Source: Synechococcales cyanobacterium C42_A2020_086 (GTDB lineage: Bacteria > Cyanobacteriota > Cyanobacteriia > Elainellales > Elainellaceae). From it: DNA of 64,000 nt. Below the pieces are notes generated by a model. That model ran no database searches and was not told the DNA's origin. It saw only the letters and a program-made list of their open reading frames with translations. Both the position numbers and the translations under genes were made by a program. Each line of letters opens with the position of its first letter. Within the stretch, counting starts at the first letter, position 1. Positions 9,640 through 17,917 of the stretch are shown here, in pieces. The stretch is from NCBI GenBank assembly GCA_015272325.1, contig JACYLU010000038.1, forward strand, positions 62,001 to 126,000, in the 5' to 3' direction.

Positions 9640-10257
9640 TCAGAGCACGTGAGACAGCCCAACAGCCGCAAAGACCAGAAACAGAACGCCCCCCATTGCG
9701 GTAGTGGTACGCTCGGAAATGCGCCCGCACACCATTCGGCCACAAGCAACTGCAATCGCCGCGCAAACCGCATGACCCAGCACCGCGCCCGCCGTGACGC
9801 CGACAGGATTATTGGCTGCCGCCAAGGCAATGGTTGTGAATTGGGTGCGGTCGCCCCACTCCGCCAAAAACGTTAATCCGAAGGCTTGGGCCACAATAGC
9901 CATCGCCGTTGGGCGTTTCAATAGCTTAGCTTCTGCCTGCTGCACAACAGCGGCGGCTTCTTCCTGTTCTTCTAAATTGGGTAGGTTCGGCATGCGGCGA
10001 GCACTGTGGAGCAGCTTAATGCCAAACCCCAGAAACAGCAGCACCTCAGCCCACTTCACATAATGCTGCGGCAGCAAGCTGGCAACCTGCCCAAACAGGA
10101 CCGATAGAATCGTCATTAGGGCTAGGGCCGCAATGGCACCAGCAAACACCCAGCGCCGTGAATGGCGCATGGCCAGAATAGCAGCGATGAAGAATGTTTT
10201 ATCGCCCAACTCAGAAATGGTGATCAACAGTAACCCTGCGGTAAACGCGGCTAGCAT
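9640..10257 (-). CDS. TMEM165/GDT1 (UPF0016) family Mn2+/Ca2+ exporter
   Basis: Six-helix cation transporter of 205 residues. The two family signatures are intact: ELGDKT at 16-21 and EWGDRT at 133-138, one in each of the two homologous halves. Cyanobacterial members (Mnx in Synechocystis) export manganese from the cytoplasm. The central loop between the halves is acidic and rich in Glu and Gln. The ATG at 10257 is chosen because GAGGAG lies 7 nt upstream; an upstream in-frame ATG at 10311 lacks such a site and would fall inside the leader structure. Expression is probably controlled by the riboswitch immediately upstream. It is convergent with the MntC-like gene. Confidence 0.93.
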   Translation of the reverse strand: MLAAFTAGLLLITISELGDKTFFIAAILAMRHSRRWVFAGAIAALALMTILSVLFGQVASLLPQHYVKWAEVLLFLGFGIKLLHSARRMPNLPNLEEQEEAAAVVQQAEAKLLKRPTAMAIVAQAFGLTFLAEWGDRTQFTTIALAAANNPVGVTAGAVLGHAVCAAIAVACGRMVCGRISERTTTAMGGVLFLVFAAVGLSHVL

Positions 10258-10260
10258 CCT

Positions 10261-10332
10261 CAAGCTCCTCGCAAATGAATCGACTGGACCGAGCGAGCTT
10301 GATGAAGCCAAGACACTCCACCAAGCTCACTC
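10261..10332 (-). promoter_or_regulatory. Putative riboswitch expression platform sequestering the Shine-Dalgarno
   Basis: Between aptamer and start codon are three mutually exclusive pairing segments, given as transcript sequence: GAGTGAGCTTG (10322-10332), CAAGCTCGCTC (10291-10301) and GAGGAGCTTG (10261-10270, containing the Shine-Dalgarno). The middle segment can form an 11-bp stem with the first (one G-U) or pair through CAAGCTC with GAGCTTG beside the Shine-Dalgarno. This layout suggests translational control; I infer it from complementarity only. Confidence 0.6.
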
Positions 10333-10339
10333 CTGTGAA

Positions 10340-10500
10340 CTTAGTGAAGGTCTCGCTAACCAATGGGCTTATCAAAAGCGATTGAAATGCCTTGAAAGCT
10401 GCGTTTGGTGCCTAAGCCAGGTTCATCACCAGCGTGTTGACCTAGGCAGACTGATTACATTTGGTCAAACCCAATATAATCAGCAGCTACTCCCCTTCGT
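10340..10500 (-). promoter_or_regulatory. yybP-ykoY manganese riboswitch
   Basis: The leader of the exporter gene carries the hallmark conserved elements of the yybP-ykoY aptamer in the right order: GGGGAGTAGC (plus-strand 10486-10495), GGTCAACACGC (10432-10442) and GCGAGACCTTC (10346-10356). GAAGG at the 5' side can pair with CCTTC at the 3' side to close the basal stem, and CTGATTA/TAATCAG forms an internal hairpin. This class binds Mn2+ and switches on exporter genes in other bacteria. Boundaries are approximate. Confidence 0.9.
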
Positions 10501-10762
10501 ACGCCATTAACTCTACCGGCTTCAGACGTCTTCTGTCAATAGGCAGAGAAAATTAAAGACTTGTCCGGAGGTCCTGTCACCCCGAGTGACCTGATGATGG
10601 CTCCAGTCGTTACTCGATCTCTTAGGTACAGTTGAGACCCGAGGATAGGGGGCTTCGATGAGCTAGCAATCGCCGGAGTGTAATGACGCACTTCTGCTGT
10701 CTAAAATAACTTCAGTCTGATAATCCACGGGCACCTTCTGGACCTCCTTGGGTCGATCTAGC

Positions 10763-10963
10763 TTAGCGCTCCAGACCTTTCGCGTCGGTTTGATCCAGCG
10801 CCAACCTCACTAACGCTAGCAGCATGCCTGCCACAGCCATTAAGCTCGTTAGAAACCAACGACGTGACTGCAACATGTCCCAGAGTTTGACTGGTTTAGC
10901 ATTTTTAATAACTTGTGAACTGTTCATTGGAGCGTTCACTATAAAATTATCTAGAAGGTTCAT
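10763..10963 (-). CDS. Possible small single-span membrane protein
   Basis: A 66-residue frame with one hydrophobic stretch (WFLTSLMAVAGMLLALVRLAL, about residues 36-56) flanked by positive charge on its N-terminal side. It has two possible ATG starts (10963 and 10927), neither with a good ribosome-binding site. I recognise no family. It may be a chance frame. Confidence 0.25.
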   Translation of the reverse strand: MNLLDNFIVNAPMNSSQVIKNAKPVKLWDMLQSRRWFLTSLMAVAGMLLALVRLALDQTDAKGLER

Positions 10964-11212
10964 GCTGAAGTTTACAGAAATTAGATGTAGCAGATTCCAA
11001 GAGCGTTATCCCGACCAAAGGAGCTGCATTCATATTCTGTGATGAACCTAGAGAGGCAGCAAGTTGAGGCAAAACTGTGACTCCACAGAATCACACTTTG
11101 CTACAATCGCCCCTGCAAAAGTTCAGGAGGCAGAGCCAACAGGCAGAGAAGACTTTTGAAACCTGCGATCATCACGATAAAATTGGAGTAAATGCGCCAA
11201 AGTGATTGTAAG

Positions 11213-11234
11213 AATTGCACAAAAATTGCACAAA
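11213..11234. repeat. 11-bp perfect tandem duplication
   Basis: Two head-to-tail copies of AATTGCACAAA in the spacer upstream of ppx. Confidence 0.9.
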
Positions 11235-11504
11235 AATTTAGGACGCTCTATGAGATACCCATATGAGGTAGACAATACAAGATAACCCAAAAGTTACAGT
11301 CTTTCCGGAAGCGAACTATCCAGGTTTGAACCTTGAGTTAGCCGTTTACGCGCTCTGAAAATCTGAAAAATTCAGTCTACGGGGGTTCAGTAATCGGAGG
11401 TCTGGTGGCGCTTGAACAGCAGCGACCTGACATGATCCGGGAATGTTTACCCTCATGGCTTAGGTTTGTTCATTAATCTGCGTTTTCTGCTTTGCCCTAA
11501 TGGA

Positions 11505-13184
11505 ATGATTGACCTATTGTCGCAGTCCCCAGTTCAGCCGCAGGTTCAGCACCAAGAGGAGTTGCCTGGCTCTTCTGCTCCTGCCCCGACCTCCGATCGA
11601 GTTCTAGCGGCCATTGATGTGGGAACTAACTCAATCCACATGGCGGTTGTTAAGATTCAACCTGCTTTACCAGCCTTTACCATCATTGCTCGCGAGAAAG
11701 CGACTGTGCGGCTAGGAGACCGCGAGAAGCAAAGCGGACGGCTAACCCTTGCTGCCATGGAGCGGGCTATGGTGGCTCTGAGGCGATGTCAGGAAATTGC
11801 CAAATCCCTGAATGCAGAGGAGATCATTGCCGTTGCCACAAGCGCGGTTCGGGAAGCGCCCAATGGTCATGAGTTTTTGCATCAGATCGAAGCCGAGCTG
11901 GGGCTGATTGTCGATTTAATCTCTGGGCAGGAAGAAGCGCGGCGAATTTATCTGGGCGTACTCTCGGGGATGGAGTTTAATCACCAGCCCCATGTCATTA
12001 TCGACATCGGCGGTGGCTCCACAGAGCTGATTCTGGGCGATGGACACGAGCCACGCAGCCTTAGCAGCACTAAAGTGGGCGCGGTTCGCCTCAGCGCTGA
12101 ATTGGTCAACACCGATCCCATTAGCAACAGCGAGTTTAACTACCTGCAAGCCTATGTCCGCGGCATGTTGGAGCGCTCGGCAGAAGAGGTGCTGTCTCAT
12201 CTGCGGCCTGGAGAAACGCCGCGACTGGTCGGTACCTCGGGCACGATCGAAACTCTGGCTGCTATCCACGCCCGCGACAAGCTGGGGTTCGTGCCGTCGC
12301 CGCTGAATGGCTATCAGTTCAGCTACAAAGATTTGCGCGACATTGTTAACCGGCTGCGACGGCTCAACTACGCGGAGCGAGCGGCTCTGCCCGGTATGAC
12401 GGAACGCCGTTCAGAAATCATTGTTGCCGGAGCGGTCATTCTGCAAGAGGCAATGTCGCTGCTAGGGTTGGAGAGCATTACCATCTGCGAGCGGGCCCTG
12501 CGGGAAGGCGTCGTGGTGGATTGGATGCTGACCCGAGGGCTAATTGAAGACCGCCTTCGCTACCAAAGCTCGGTGCGGCAGCGCAGTGTTACTAAAATTG
12601 CTCATAAGTATCAGGTCAATCTAGAGCATAGTAAGCGAGTGGCTCGGTTCGCCCTCAGTTTGTTTGACCAGACCCAGGGGGTGCTGCACGAGTGGGGCAA
12701 CGAAGAACGCGAGCTGCTCTGGGCGGCTGCTATTCTGCATAACTGCGGTCACTTCATCAGCCACTCGGCGCACCACAAGCACTCCTATTATCTGATCCGC
12801 CACGGTGAACTGCTGGGCTATACCGAGGTGGAAGTTGAGACCATTGCGAACTTGGCTCGCTACCACCGCAAGGGTGGTCCCAAAAAGAAGCACGAGAGCT
12901 ACCGTAGCATCGACAGCAAAAAACACCGCCGCGTTGTGGATCAGCTCAGCCCGCTGCTGCGGCTTGCCGTAGCACTCGATCGGCGGCAGATTGGTGCTAT
13001 TGAACATGTTCGCTGTGAGCTAGTGCCTGCGGCCCGCGAATTGCGGCTGTATCTGCATGCCATAGACCCCGAAGATGATTGCGCCCTAGAGCTGTGGAGT
13101 TTAGATCAAAAGAAAGCCGGCATTGAAGAAGCGTTTGGGCTGACGCTAGTGCCCATCCTAGAAGGAGTGCCGGTGGTGCGGTGA
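11505..13184 (+). CDS. ppx: Exopolyphosphatase (Ppx/GppA family)
   Basis: Hydrolyses terminal phosphates from polyphosphate and possibly pppGpp. The 559-residue protein has an N-terminal ASKHA-fold pair of domains with phosphate-binding motifs DVGTNS (38-43) and DIGGGSTE (167-174). A C-terminal HD-like domain follows, in which LHNCGHFIS (about 411-419) and a second histidine block HHKHSYY are visible. The ATG is preferred to an upstream TTG; the first 30 residues are a Gln/Pro-rich, poorly conserved extension. The gene is followed after 126 bp by ppk on the same strand, so polyphosphate breakdown and synthesis are encoded together. Confidence 0.95.
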   Translation: MIDLLSQSPVQPQVQHQEELPGSSAPAPTSDRVLAAIDVGTNSIHMAVVKIQPALPAFTIIAREKATVRLGDREKQSGRLTLAAMERAMVALRRCQEIAKSLNAEEIIAVATSAVREAPNGHEFLHQIEAELGLIVDLISGQEEARRIYLGVLSGMEFNHQPHVIIDIGGGSTELILGDGHEPRSLSSTKVGAVRLSAELVNTDPISNSEFNYLQAYVRGMLERSAEEVLSHLRPGETPRLVGTSGTIETLAAIHARDKLGFVPSPLNGYQFSYKDLRDIVNRLRRLNYAERAALPGMTERRSEIIVAGAVILQEAMSLLGLESITICERALREGVVVDWMLTRGLIEDRLRYQSSVRQRSVTKIAHKYQVNLEHSKRVARFALSLFDQTQGVLHEWGNEERELLWAAAILHNCGHFISHSAHHKHSYYLIRHGELLGYTEVEVETIANLARYHRKGGPKKKHESYRSIDSKKHRRVVDQLSPLLRLAVALDRRQIGAIEHVRCELVPAARELRLYLHAIDPEDDCALELWSLDQKKAGIEEAFGLTLVPILEGVPVVR

Positions 13185-13310
13185 GGGGTGAAAGGTCGTT
13201 CTAATTTACCACTGGCAGAATCTACCCTGGGGCGAGGCTGTTGTCACCAACACTTTCCATGTTCAGAAATTTCTGGGAAGATTTGCAGTACCCTGTCTTA
13301 GCCTGAAGCC

Positions 13311-15485
13311 ATGTCAAAAGCAAAGGAAACCGCTGCTGCACTCGATCTGAAAGACATTAATCTCAAAGATCATCAGTATTATTTCAACCGCGAGTTGAGC
13401 TGGTTAGAATTCAACCGCCGCGTTCTCCACGAAGCGCTAGATGAGCGGACACCTCTCTTAGAACGACTTAAGTTTCTAGCCATTTTTAGCTCGAACCTAG
13501 ACGAATTTTTTATGGTGCGCGTGGCTGGCCTAAAACAGCAGGTAGAAGCAGAAGTCAGCACTCTCACACCCGATGGACGAACACCCCAAGAGCAGATCGA
13601 TGCAATTAGCCAAACCTTGCGTCCAATGGTTGTAGAGCAGCATCGCCACTTTGAACAGGTGTTGCGCCCGGCTCTCACGGAGCATGGGGTCTACATCATG
13701 AACTACATCGACCTCAACCAGGAGCAGCGGCAGTATCTTAAGAATTACTACGAAAAGCAAATTTTTCCAGTTTTGACGCCGCTGGCTGTCGATCCGGGGC
13801 ACCCCTTTCCTTATATCTCCAACCTCAGCCTCAATCTGGCGGTCGTTGTCAGAGATCCGGAAAATAAACAGGAGCACTTTGCCCGCGTTAAGGTGCCCAA
13901 CAGCCTGCCGCGCTTTGTTACCTTGCCGTTGGAGCTACGCCAGATTGAAGGCAAACAAAGCCTGTGGATGGGAGTGCCGCTAGAACAGGTGATTGCTCAC
14001 AACCTGGATTCGCTGTTTCCCGGTATGGATATCCAGGAATACTACCTGTTTCGCATCACCCGAGACGCAGATATTGAAGTAGCAGAAGACGAAGCAGACG
14101 ACCTGCTATTAGCGATTGAGCAGGAACTGCGGAAGCGGCGATTGGGCGGCTCAGTGGTGCGCATCGAGATCCAATCCACAATGCCCGAACCCATCCGGGA
14201 AAGGCTGATGCAGGAGAAGAAAGTCGGTCCTAGTGACATCTATGAAGTGGATGGGCTGCTCAACCTGAAGGATCTGATGTCGCTGATGTCGCTGCCACTG
14301 CCCCATCTCAAGGATCCTCCCCGTAAGGCGATTGAGCCGCCGCGATTGCGGTCGATTGGTGAATTTTCCACCACCAAAGGCGAAGAGGAGGAGGAAAAAG
14401 ATTTTTTTACAGTGATCCGTAACGGCGATCTGCTGGTTCACCATCCCTACTATTCTTTCTCGCTCTCGGTGCAGCGATTTATCCAGATCGCCGCACAGGA
14501 CCCCGATGTGCTAGCCATCAAAATGACCTTGTATCGCACGTCGGGCGATTCGCCGATTGTCAATGCCCTGATTTCGGCAGCAGAAAACGGCAAGCAGGTG
14601 GTGGCGCTGGTGGAGCTGAAGGCTCGCTTTGATGAGGAAAATAACATCAACTGGGCCCGACGACTGGAGCAGGCGGGTGTTCATGTGGTCTATGGCTTAG
14701 TAGGTCTGAAAACCCACACCAAGGTGGTGCTGGTAGTACGGCAAGAAAACGAGCGCATCCGCCGCTATGTGCATATCGGCACCGGCAATTACAACTACAA
14801 AACCGCCCGCCTCTACACAGATTTGGGGCTGCTGAGCTGCCGCGAAGAGTTAGGGGCTGACCTCACGGATTTGTTTAACTATCTCACCGGCTACTCGCGC
14901 CAAAAGTCCTACCGTAAGCTGCTGGTTTCGCCAGTGAATATGCGGCAGCGGATGACCGAGATGATTTTGCGGGAAGCTGAACATTGCCGAGCCGGTCGTT
15001 CTGGTCGCATCATCGCCAAGATGAACTCGCTGGTTGATCAAGGAATCATTGAGGCGCTGTATCAGGCATCGCAAGCTGGGGTCGAAATTGACCTAATTGT
15101 GCGCGGCATCTGCTGCCTGCGTCCTGGCATTCCCGGCGTCAGCGAAACCATTCGGGTCATCAGTATTGTTGGGCGCTATCTGGAGCACTCGCGCATCTAC
15201 TACTTCCAAAACAACGGACAGGAAGAGCTGTATATCGGCAGCGCCGACTGGATGACCCGCAACCTCGATCGCCGCGTGGAAGCCATTACTCCTATCGATG
15301 ATCCCGCTATTGCTAAAGATCTCCAGGAAATTCTTGGCATCTTGCTTGCCGACAATCGCCAAGCCTGGGAGCTACAGCCCGATGGCTCCTATGTACAACG
15401 ACGTCCAGCAGCCGACGAACCGGAACGCAGTGCTCAAGTAATTCTAACCGAGATGGCGTTACAGTCTGCTGGCATTCGTCACTAG
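13311..15485 (+). CDS. ppk: Polyphosphate kinase (PPK1)
   Basis: Reversible transfer of the ATP gamma-phosphate onto polyphosphate. The 724-residue length is normal. The N-terminal domain has the family opening YFNRELSWLEFNRRVL and LERLKFLAIFSSNLDEFFMVR. The two catalytic-region histidines are His488 in YVHIGTGNYN (the probable phosphorylated residue) and His626 in LEHSRIYYF. An acidic run of about eight residues (KGEEEEEKD) near residue 360 is unusual in its charge density but lies in a known variable loop. It pairs with ppx upstream and is convergent with bioD. Confidence 0.97.
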   Translation: MSKAKETAAALDLKDINLKDHQYYFNRELSWLEFNRRVLHEALDERTPLLERLKFLAIFSSNLDEFFMVRVAGLKQQVEAEVSTLTPDGRTPQEQIDAISQTLRPMVVEQHRHFEQVLRPALTEHGVYIMNYIDLNQEQRQYLKNYYEKQIFPVLTPLAVDPGHPFPYISNLSLNLAVVVRDPENKQEHFARVKVPNSLPRFVTLPLELRQIEGKQSLWMGVPLEQVIAHNLDSLFPGMDIQEYYLFRITRDADIEVAEDEADDLLLAIEQELRKRRLGGSVVRIEIQSTMPEPIRERLMQEKKVGPSDIYEVDGLLNLKDLMSLMSLPLPHLKDPPRKAIEPPRLRSIGEFSTTKGEEEEEKDFFTVIRNGDLLVHHPYYSFSLSVQRFIQIAAQDPDVLAIKMTLYRTSGDSPIVNALISAAENGKQVVALVELKARFDEENNINWARRLEQAGVHVVYGLVGLKTHTKVVLVVRQENERIRRYVHIGTGNYNYKTARLYTDLGLLSCREELGADLTDLFNYLTGYSRQKSYRKLLVSPVNMRQRMTEMILREAEHCRAGRSGRIIAKMNSLVDQGIIEALYQASQAGVEIDLIVRGICCLRPGIPGVSETIRVISIVGRYLEHSRIYYFQNNGQEELYIGSADWMTRNLDRRVEAITPIDDPAIAKDLQEILGILLADNRQAWELQPDGSYVQRRPAADEPERSAQVILTEMALQSAGIRH

Positions 15486-15533
15486 TGGTAGCGTGGATAA
15501 GGGGTTTCGGGGAGCGATAGAAGCAGAGTTTCC

Positions 15534-16247
15534 CTAGAACGAAATCAGGCGCTCCAATTCCAGATCTGAGGCCACCTGAACCAGCTTGCTGGCATCTTGA
15601 GGATTGGCTAGGTGCGGAATACAGCCCAAAACGGGTTTGTGCGTCAGCGATTGCAGCAGATCGATGGGTGCCCACTCCTCTTGCTCACGAGGCTGGCAGG
15701 GCTGGATGCAGTTGAGAATCATTCCTTTTAAATGCAGGCGAGACTGGTTGGCTAGGGCAACGTGGGCCACTGCCTGAGTCACTGCTCCTGGCTGGACGGG
15801 TACTACTAAAACGGCCGGCAGCCGCCAGTCCCAAGCAAGGTCAGCTACCGTAGTTTCCGCAGTCAAGGGAGTTCCTAACCCGCCGCAGCCCTCTACCAAG
15901 ACGAAATCTCGCTGCTGCACCAGCGCCTGAAACCCCTGCCACAACGGCTCCAGTTCCAGCGTTCGCCCCTCCTGTCGTAAGGCCAACGGCGGCAGCAAAG
16001 GTTGCGTCAGCGATATCGGAGAAATCTCGGCAGTCGTTTGGTCCGTCACCCATTGGCTGAAGTGAAAACCATCATCACGGGATGGGGCATCGATGGTCCA
16101 TTGAATCGGCTTCATTACCCCCAATCGTCGCGACGTCCAGTAGCGCTGCCAGTAGGCAATCAAAGCGGTGACTACTATGGTTTTTCCCACTCCAGCATCC
16201 GTTCCCGTCACCAGTAAAGCGTTGACTGCGCCCTCTCCGTTCCGCAT
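15534..16247 (-). CDS. bioD: ATP-dependent dethiobiotin synthetase
   Basis: Penultimate enzyme of biotin synthesis; forms the ureido ring of dethiobiotin from 7,8-diaminononanoate, CO2 and ATP. The P-loop is GTDAGVGKT (15-23). Other family elements are VMKPIQ (substrate-binding Lys), VEGCGGLGTPL and the base-binding region near PVLGCIPHL. At 237 residues it is the usual size. No other bio gene is nearby, which is common in cyanobacteria. Confidence 0.93.
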   Translation of the reverse strand: MRNGEGAVNALLVTGTDAGVGKTIVVTALIAYWQRYWTSRRLGVMKPIQWTIDAPSRDDGFHFSQWVTDQTTAEISPISLTQPLLPPLALRQEGRTLELEPLWQGFQALVQQRDFVLVEGCGGLGTPLTAETTVADLAWDWRLPAVLVVPVQPGAVTQAVAHVALANQSRLHLKGMILNCIQPCQPREQEEWAPIDLLQSLTHKPVLGCIPHLANPQDASKLVQVASDLELERLISF

Positions 16248-16304
16248 GACTGTAACCTACGTCTCCCGAGATGTGAAAAAGCAAGATATAATAATCTAGC
16301 GTAA

Positions 16305-16382
<78 letters not shown>

Positions 16383-16639
16383 TGAGAATTTTCTGAAAAC
16401 TGAACTTGAAGGCTGAGCGTCGAGAGTGGCATTAAGAGTCGCAGCGGGTCAACCGCGAACTCATGGAGCTGTTGCTGTCCTTGCGTCCTGGGGCTGCGAA
16501 GCCGCCTACGGTTGATGCTTGCTGAGCATATGGTGCTGACTTTTCGCGCAACCGAACGATTCAGATGATTCAATGGAATTGCTAGTGGAGTTTCGGGCGT
16601 GAAGTCGTTACCATAGGGACATATCAACGGAGAATTGCA

Positions 16640-17434
16640 ATGCTGAACTGGAGCCTTGGACTTGGCGGCATCTTAGGTGTTGCCCTTGCGGTCTCAGGAG
16701 TGGGTTTGTACTTTTTGCGGACAATGCGCCCCACCCTGGCACGCGATCAAGACATTTTCTTTGCAGCAGTGGCACTATTGTGCGGCGGCATTTTGATCTT
16801 TCAAAGCTGGCGACTCGATCCCATCTTGCAGTTTGCTCAGTTTCTTTCGGCCGGTTCTGCGGTCTGGTTTGCCGTAGAAGCAATTCGGTTGCGGGCGATT
16901 GCGACCGAGCAAGCTAAGCGCTCTACGCCGGTTGTGGATGATGAGCGTCCGGTTAGTCGCGTTTATCGAGCAGAGCTAGATGAACTCACCCCCCTAGAAG
17001 AGCAGCGAACGGTCACTCGCCGGATTCGGGGAGGTCGAGATGGTCGTCCAAACGACATGGACGAATACGATGATACACGCCGGCGTTCTCCTAGCCGCAG
17101 CAATGAGCGCTACAGCTCAAGCGATCGTCCTCGGCGACCGCGCAGCAGCCGTCCTTTGCCGCCTGAGCGTTCCTCCGATAGCTGGGAAGCCTGGGATGAT
17201 GGCGACCGTTCAGCTCGCGAGAGCGATGTTAGTTCGTCCCGTTCTGGAGCTGGAATGCGGGAGACCATTCGCGACCCCGAACTCTCCTCGCGTCCGCCCC
17301 GTCGCAGCCGCCCGGCTAGTCCAACTCCGCGCCGTCGAGGGGGTGGAATGGCATCGGAAGCCGCTGACTACGTAGATTATCAGCCGGTCGATTATCCTGA
17401 GGACAGCGACCAACCTCGGGACGATTGGGGTTGA
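16640..17434 (+). CDS. ycf66: Ycf66 family protein
   Basis: Cyanobacterial and plastid-type membrane protein. The first about 95 residues form the Ycf66 domain with three hydrophobic segments and the conserved blocks GLYFLRTMRPTLARDQDIFFA, LLCGGILIFQSWRLDPILQF and AVWFAVEAIRLR. The remaining 165 residues are hydrophilic and low in complexity, rich in Arg, Ser, Asp and Pro, and probably disordered in the cytoplasm. The ATG has GGAG 7 nt upstream. The molecular function of the family is not established. Confidence 0.9.
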   Translation: MLNWSLGLGGILGVALAVSGVGLYFLRTMRPTLARDQDIFFAAVALLCGGILIFQSWRLDPILQFAQFLSAGSAVWFAVEAIRLRAIATEQAKRSTPVVDDERPVSRVYRAELDELTPLEEQRTVTRRIRGGRDGRPNDMDEYDDTRRRSPSRSNERYSSSDRPRRPRSSRPLPPERSSDSWEAWDDGDRSARESDVSSSRSGAGMRETIRDPELSSRPPRRSRPASPTPRRRGGGMASEAADYVDYQPVDYPEDSDQPRDDWG

Positions 17435-17917
17435 GCTTGTATCTTAGGCGTTTTAGAAGCAGCCTGCCGGAGGCTCGTCAGTCCTCCTCTACGATAGGCA
17501 GTCTATAAATTGTTAAGGCATTCAATCATCCGTTGGTAGGGCAGGCCAAGGTCTGTCCTTTCTTGTATCGACCCTGCTGACTGTTGGCATAGTGTGGTTA
17601 GGAGTGCGCCGATGGTGACTCTGTATCCGCCTAATCTGTGCCTAAGGGGTCAGGTCCTTTAGGATTATTAAAAAGTTGCTATTGACAGTTATGGGGCATC
17701 ATAGGCAGTAATGGATATGGTGCCGTAGATTTGCCCCATTGCTGCTGCGTCTTTTCGAGATTGTTCAGCAGCACGTACAGTCAGAACCTCTTGGGTGTGA
17801 GGTCTTTTCAGAGAGCATGGGTATGAAGGCAGGGTTAGGAGTGAATGAAGCCATTTCCTCAGTCGATTGACCTCACTTTTAGCCTTATTGCATAGTCAGT
17901 TGAGTCATACTTTCAGC
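17435..17917. other. Intergenic region upstream of the HtrA-PPC gene
   Basis: 483 bp with no convincing gene. A weak AGCCT/AGGCT hairpin at 17461-17475 lacks a T-run. The 3' part should contain the promoter of the protease gene. Confidence 0.4.

Larger units (their letters stand above)
10501..11504. other. Long spacer between the riboswitch leader and ppx
   Basis: About 1 kb without a convincing gene. It contains one weak small frame on the minus strand (listed separately), a short GTCAC/GTGAC inverted repeat at 10576-10590, and an 11-bp tandem duplication at 11213-11234. The minus-strand promoter of the exporter and the plus-strand promoter of ppx must lie here. I compared the composition with common structured RNAs such as RNase P RNA and tmRNA and saw no match. 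Confidence 0.4.

Noticed and set aside
10576..10590. GTCAC/GTGAC inverted repeat as part of a structured RNA
   Set aside because: Arms of five bases are too short and no conserved RNA motif surrounds them.
17210..17413. Frames antisense to the Arg/Ser-rich tail of ycf66
   Set aside because: Open only because of the low-complexity, GC-rich coding sequence on the other strand.
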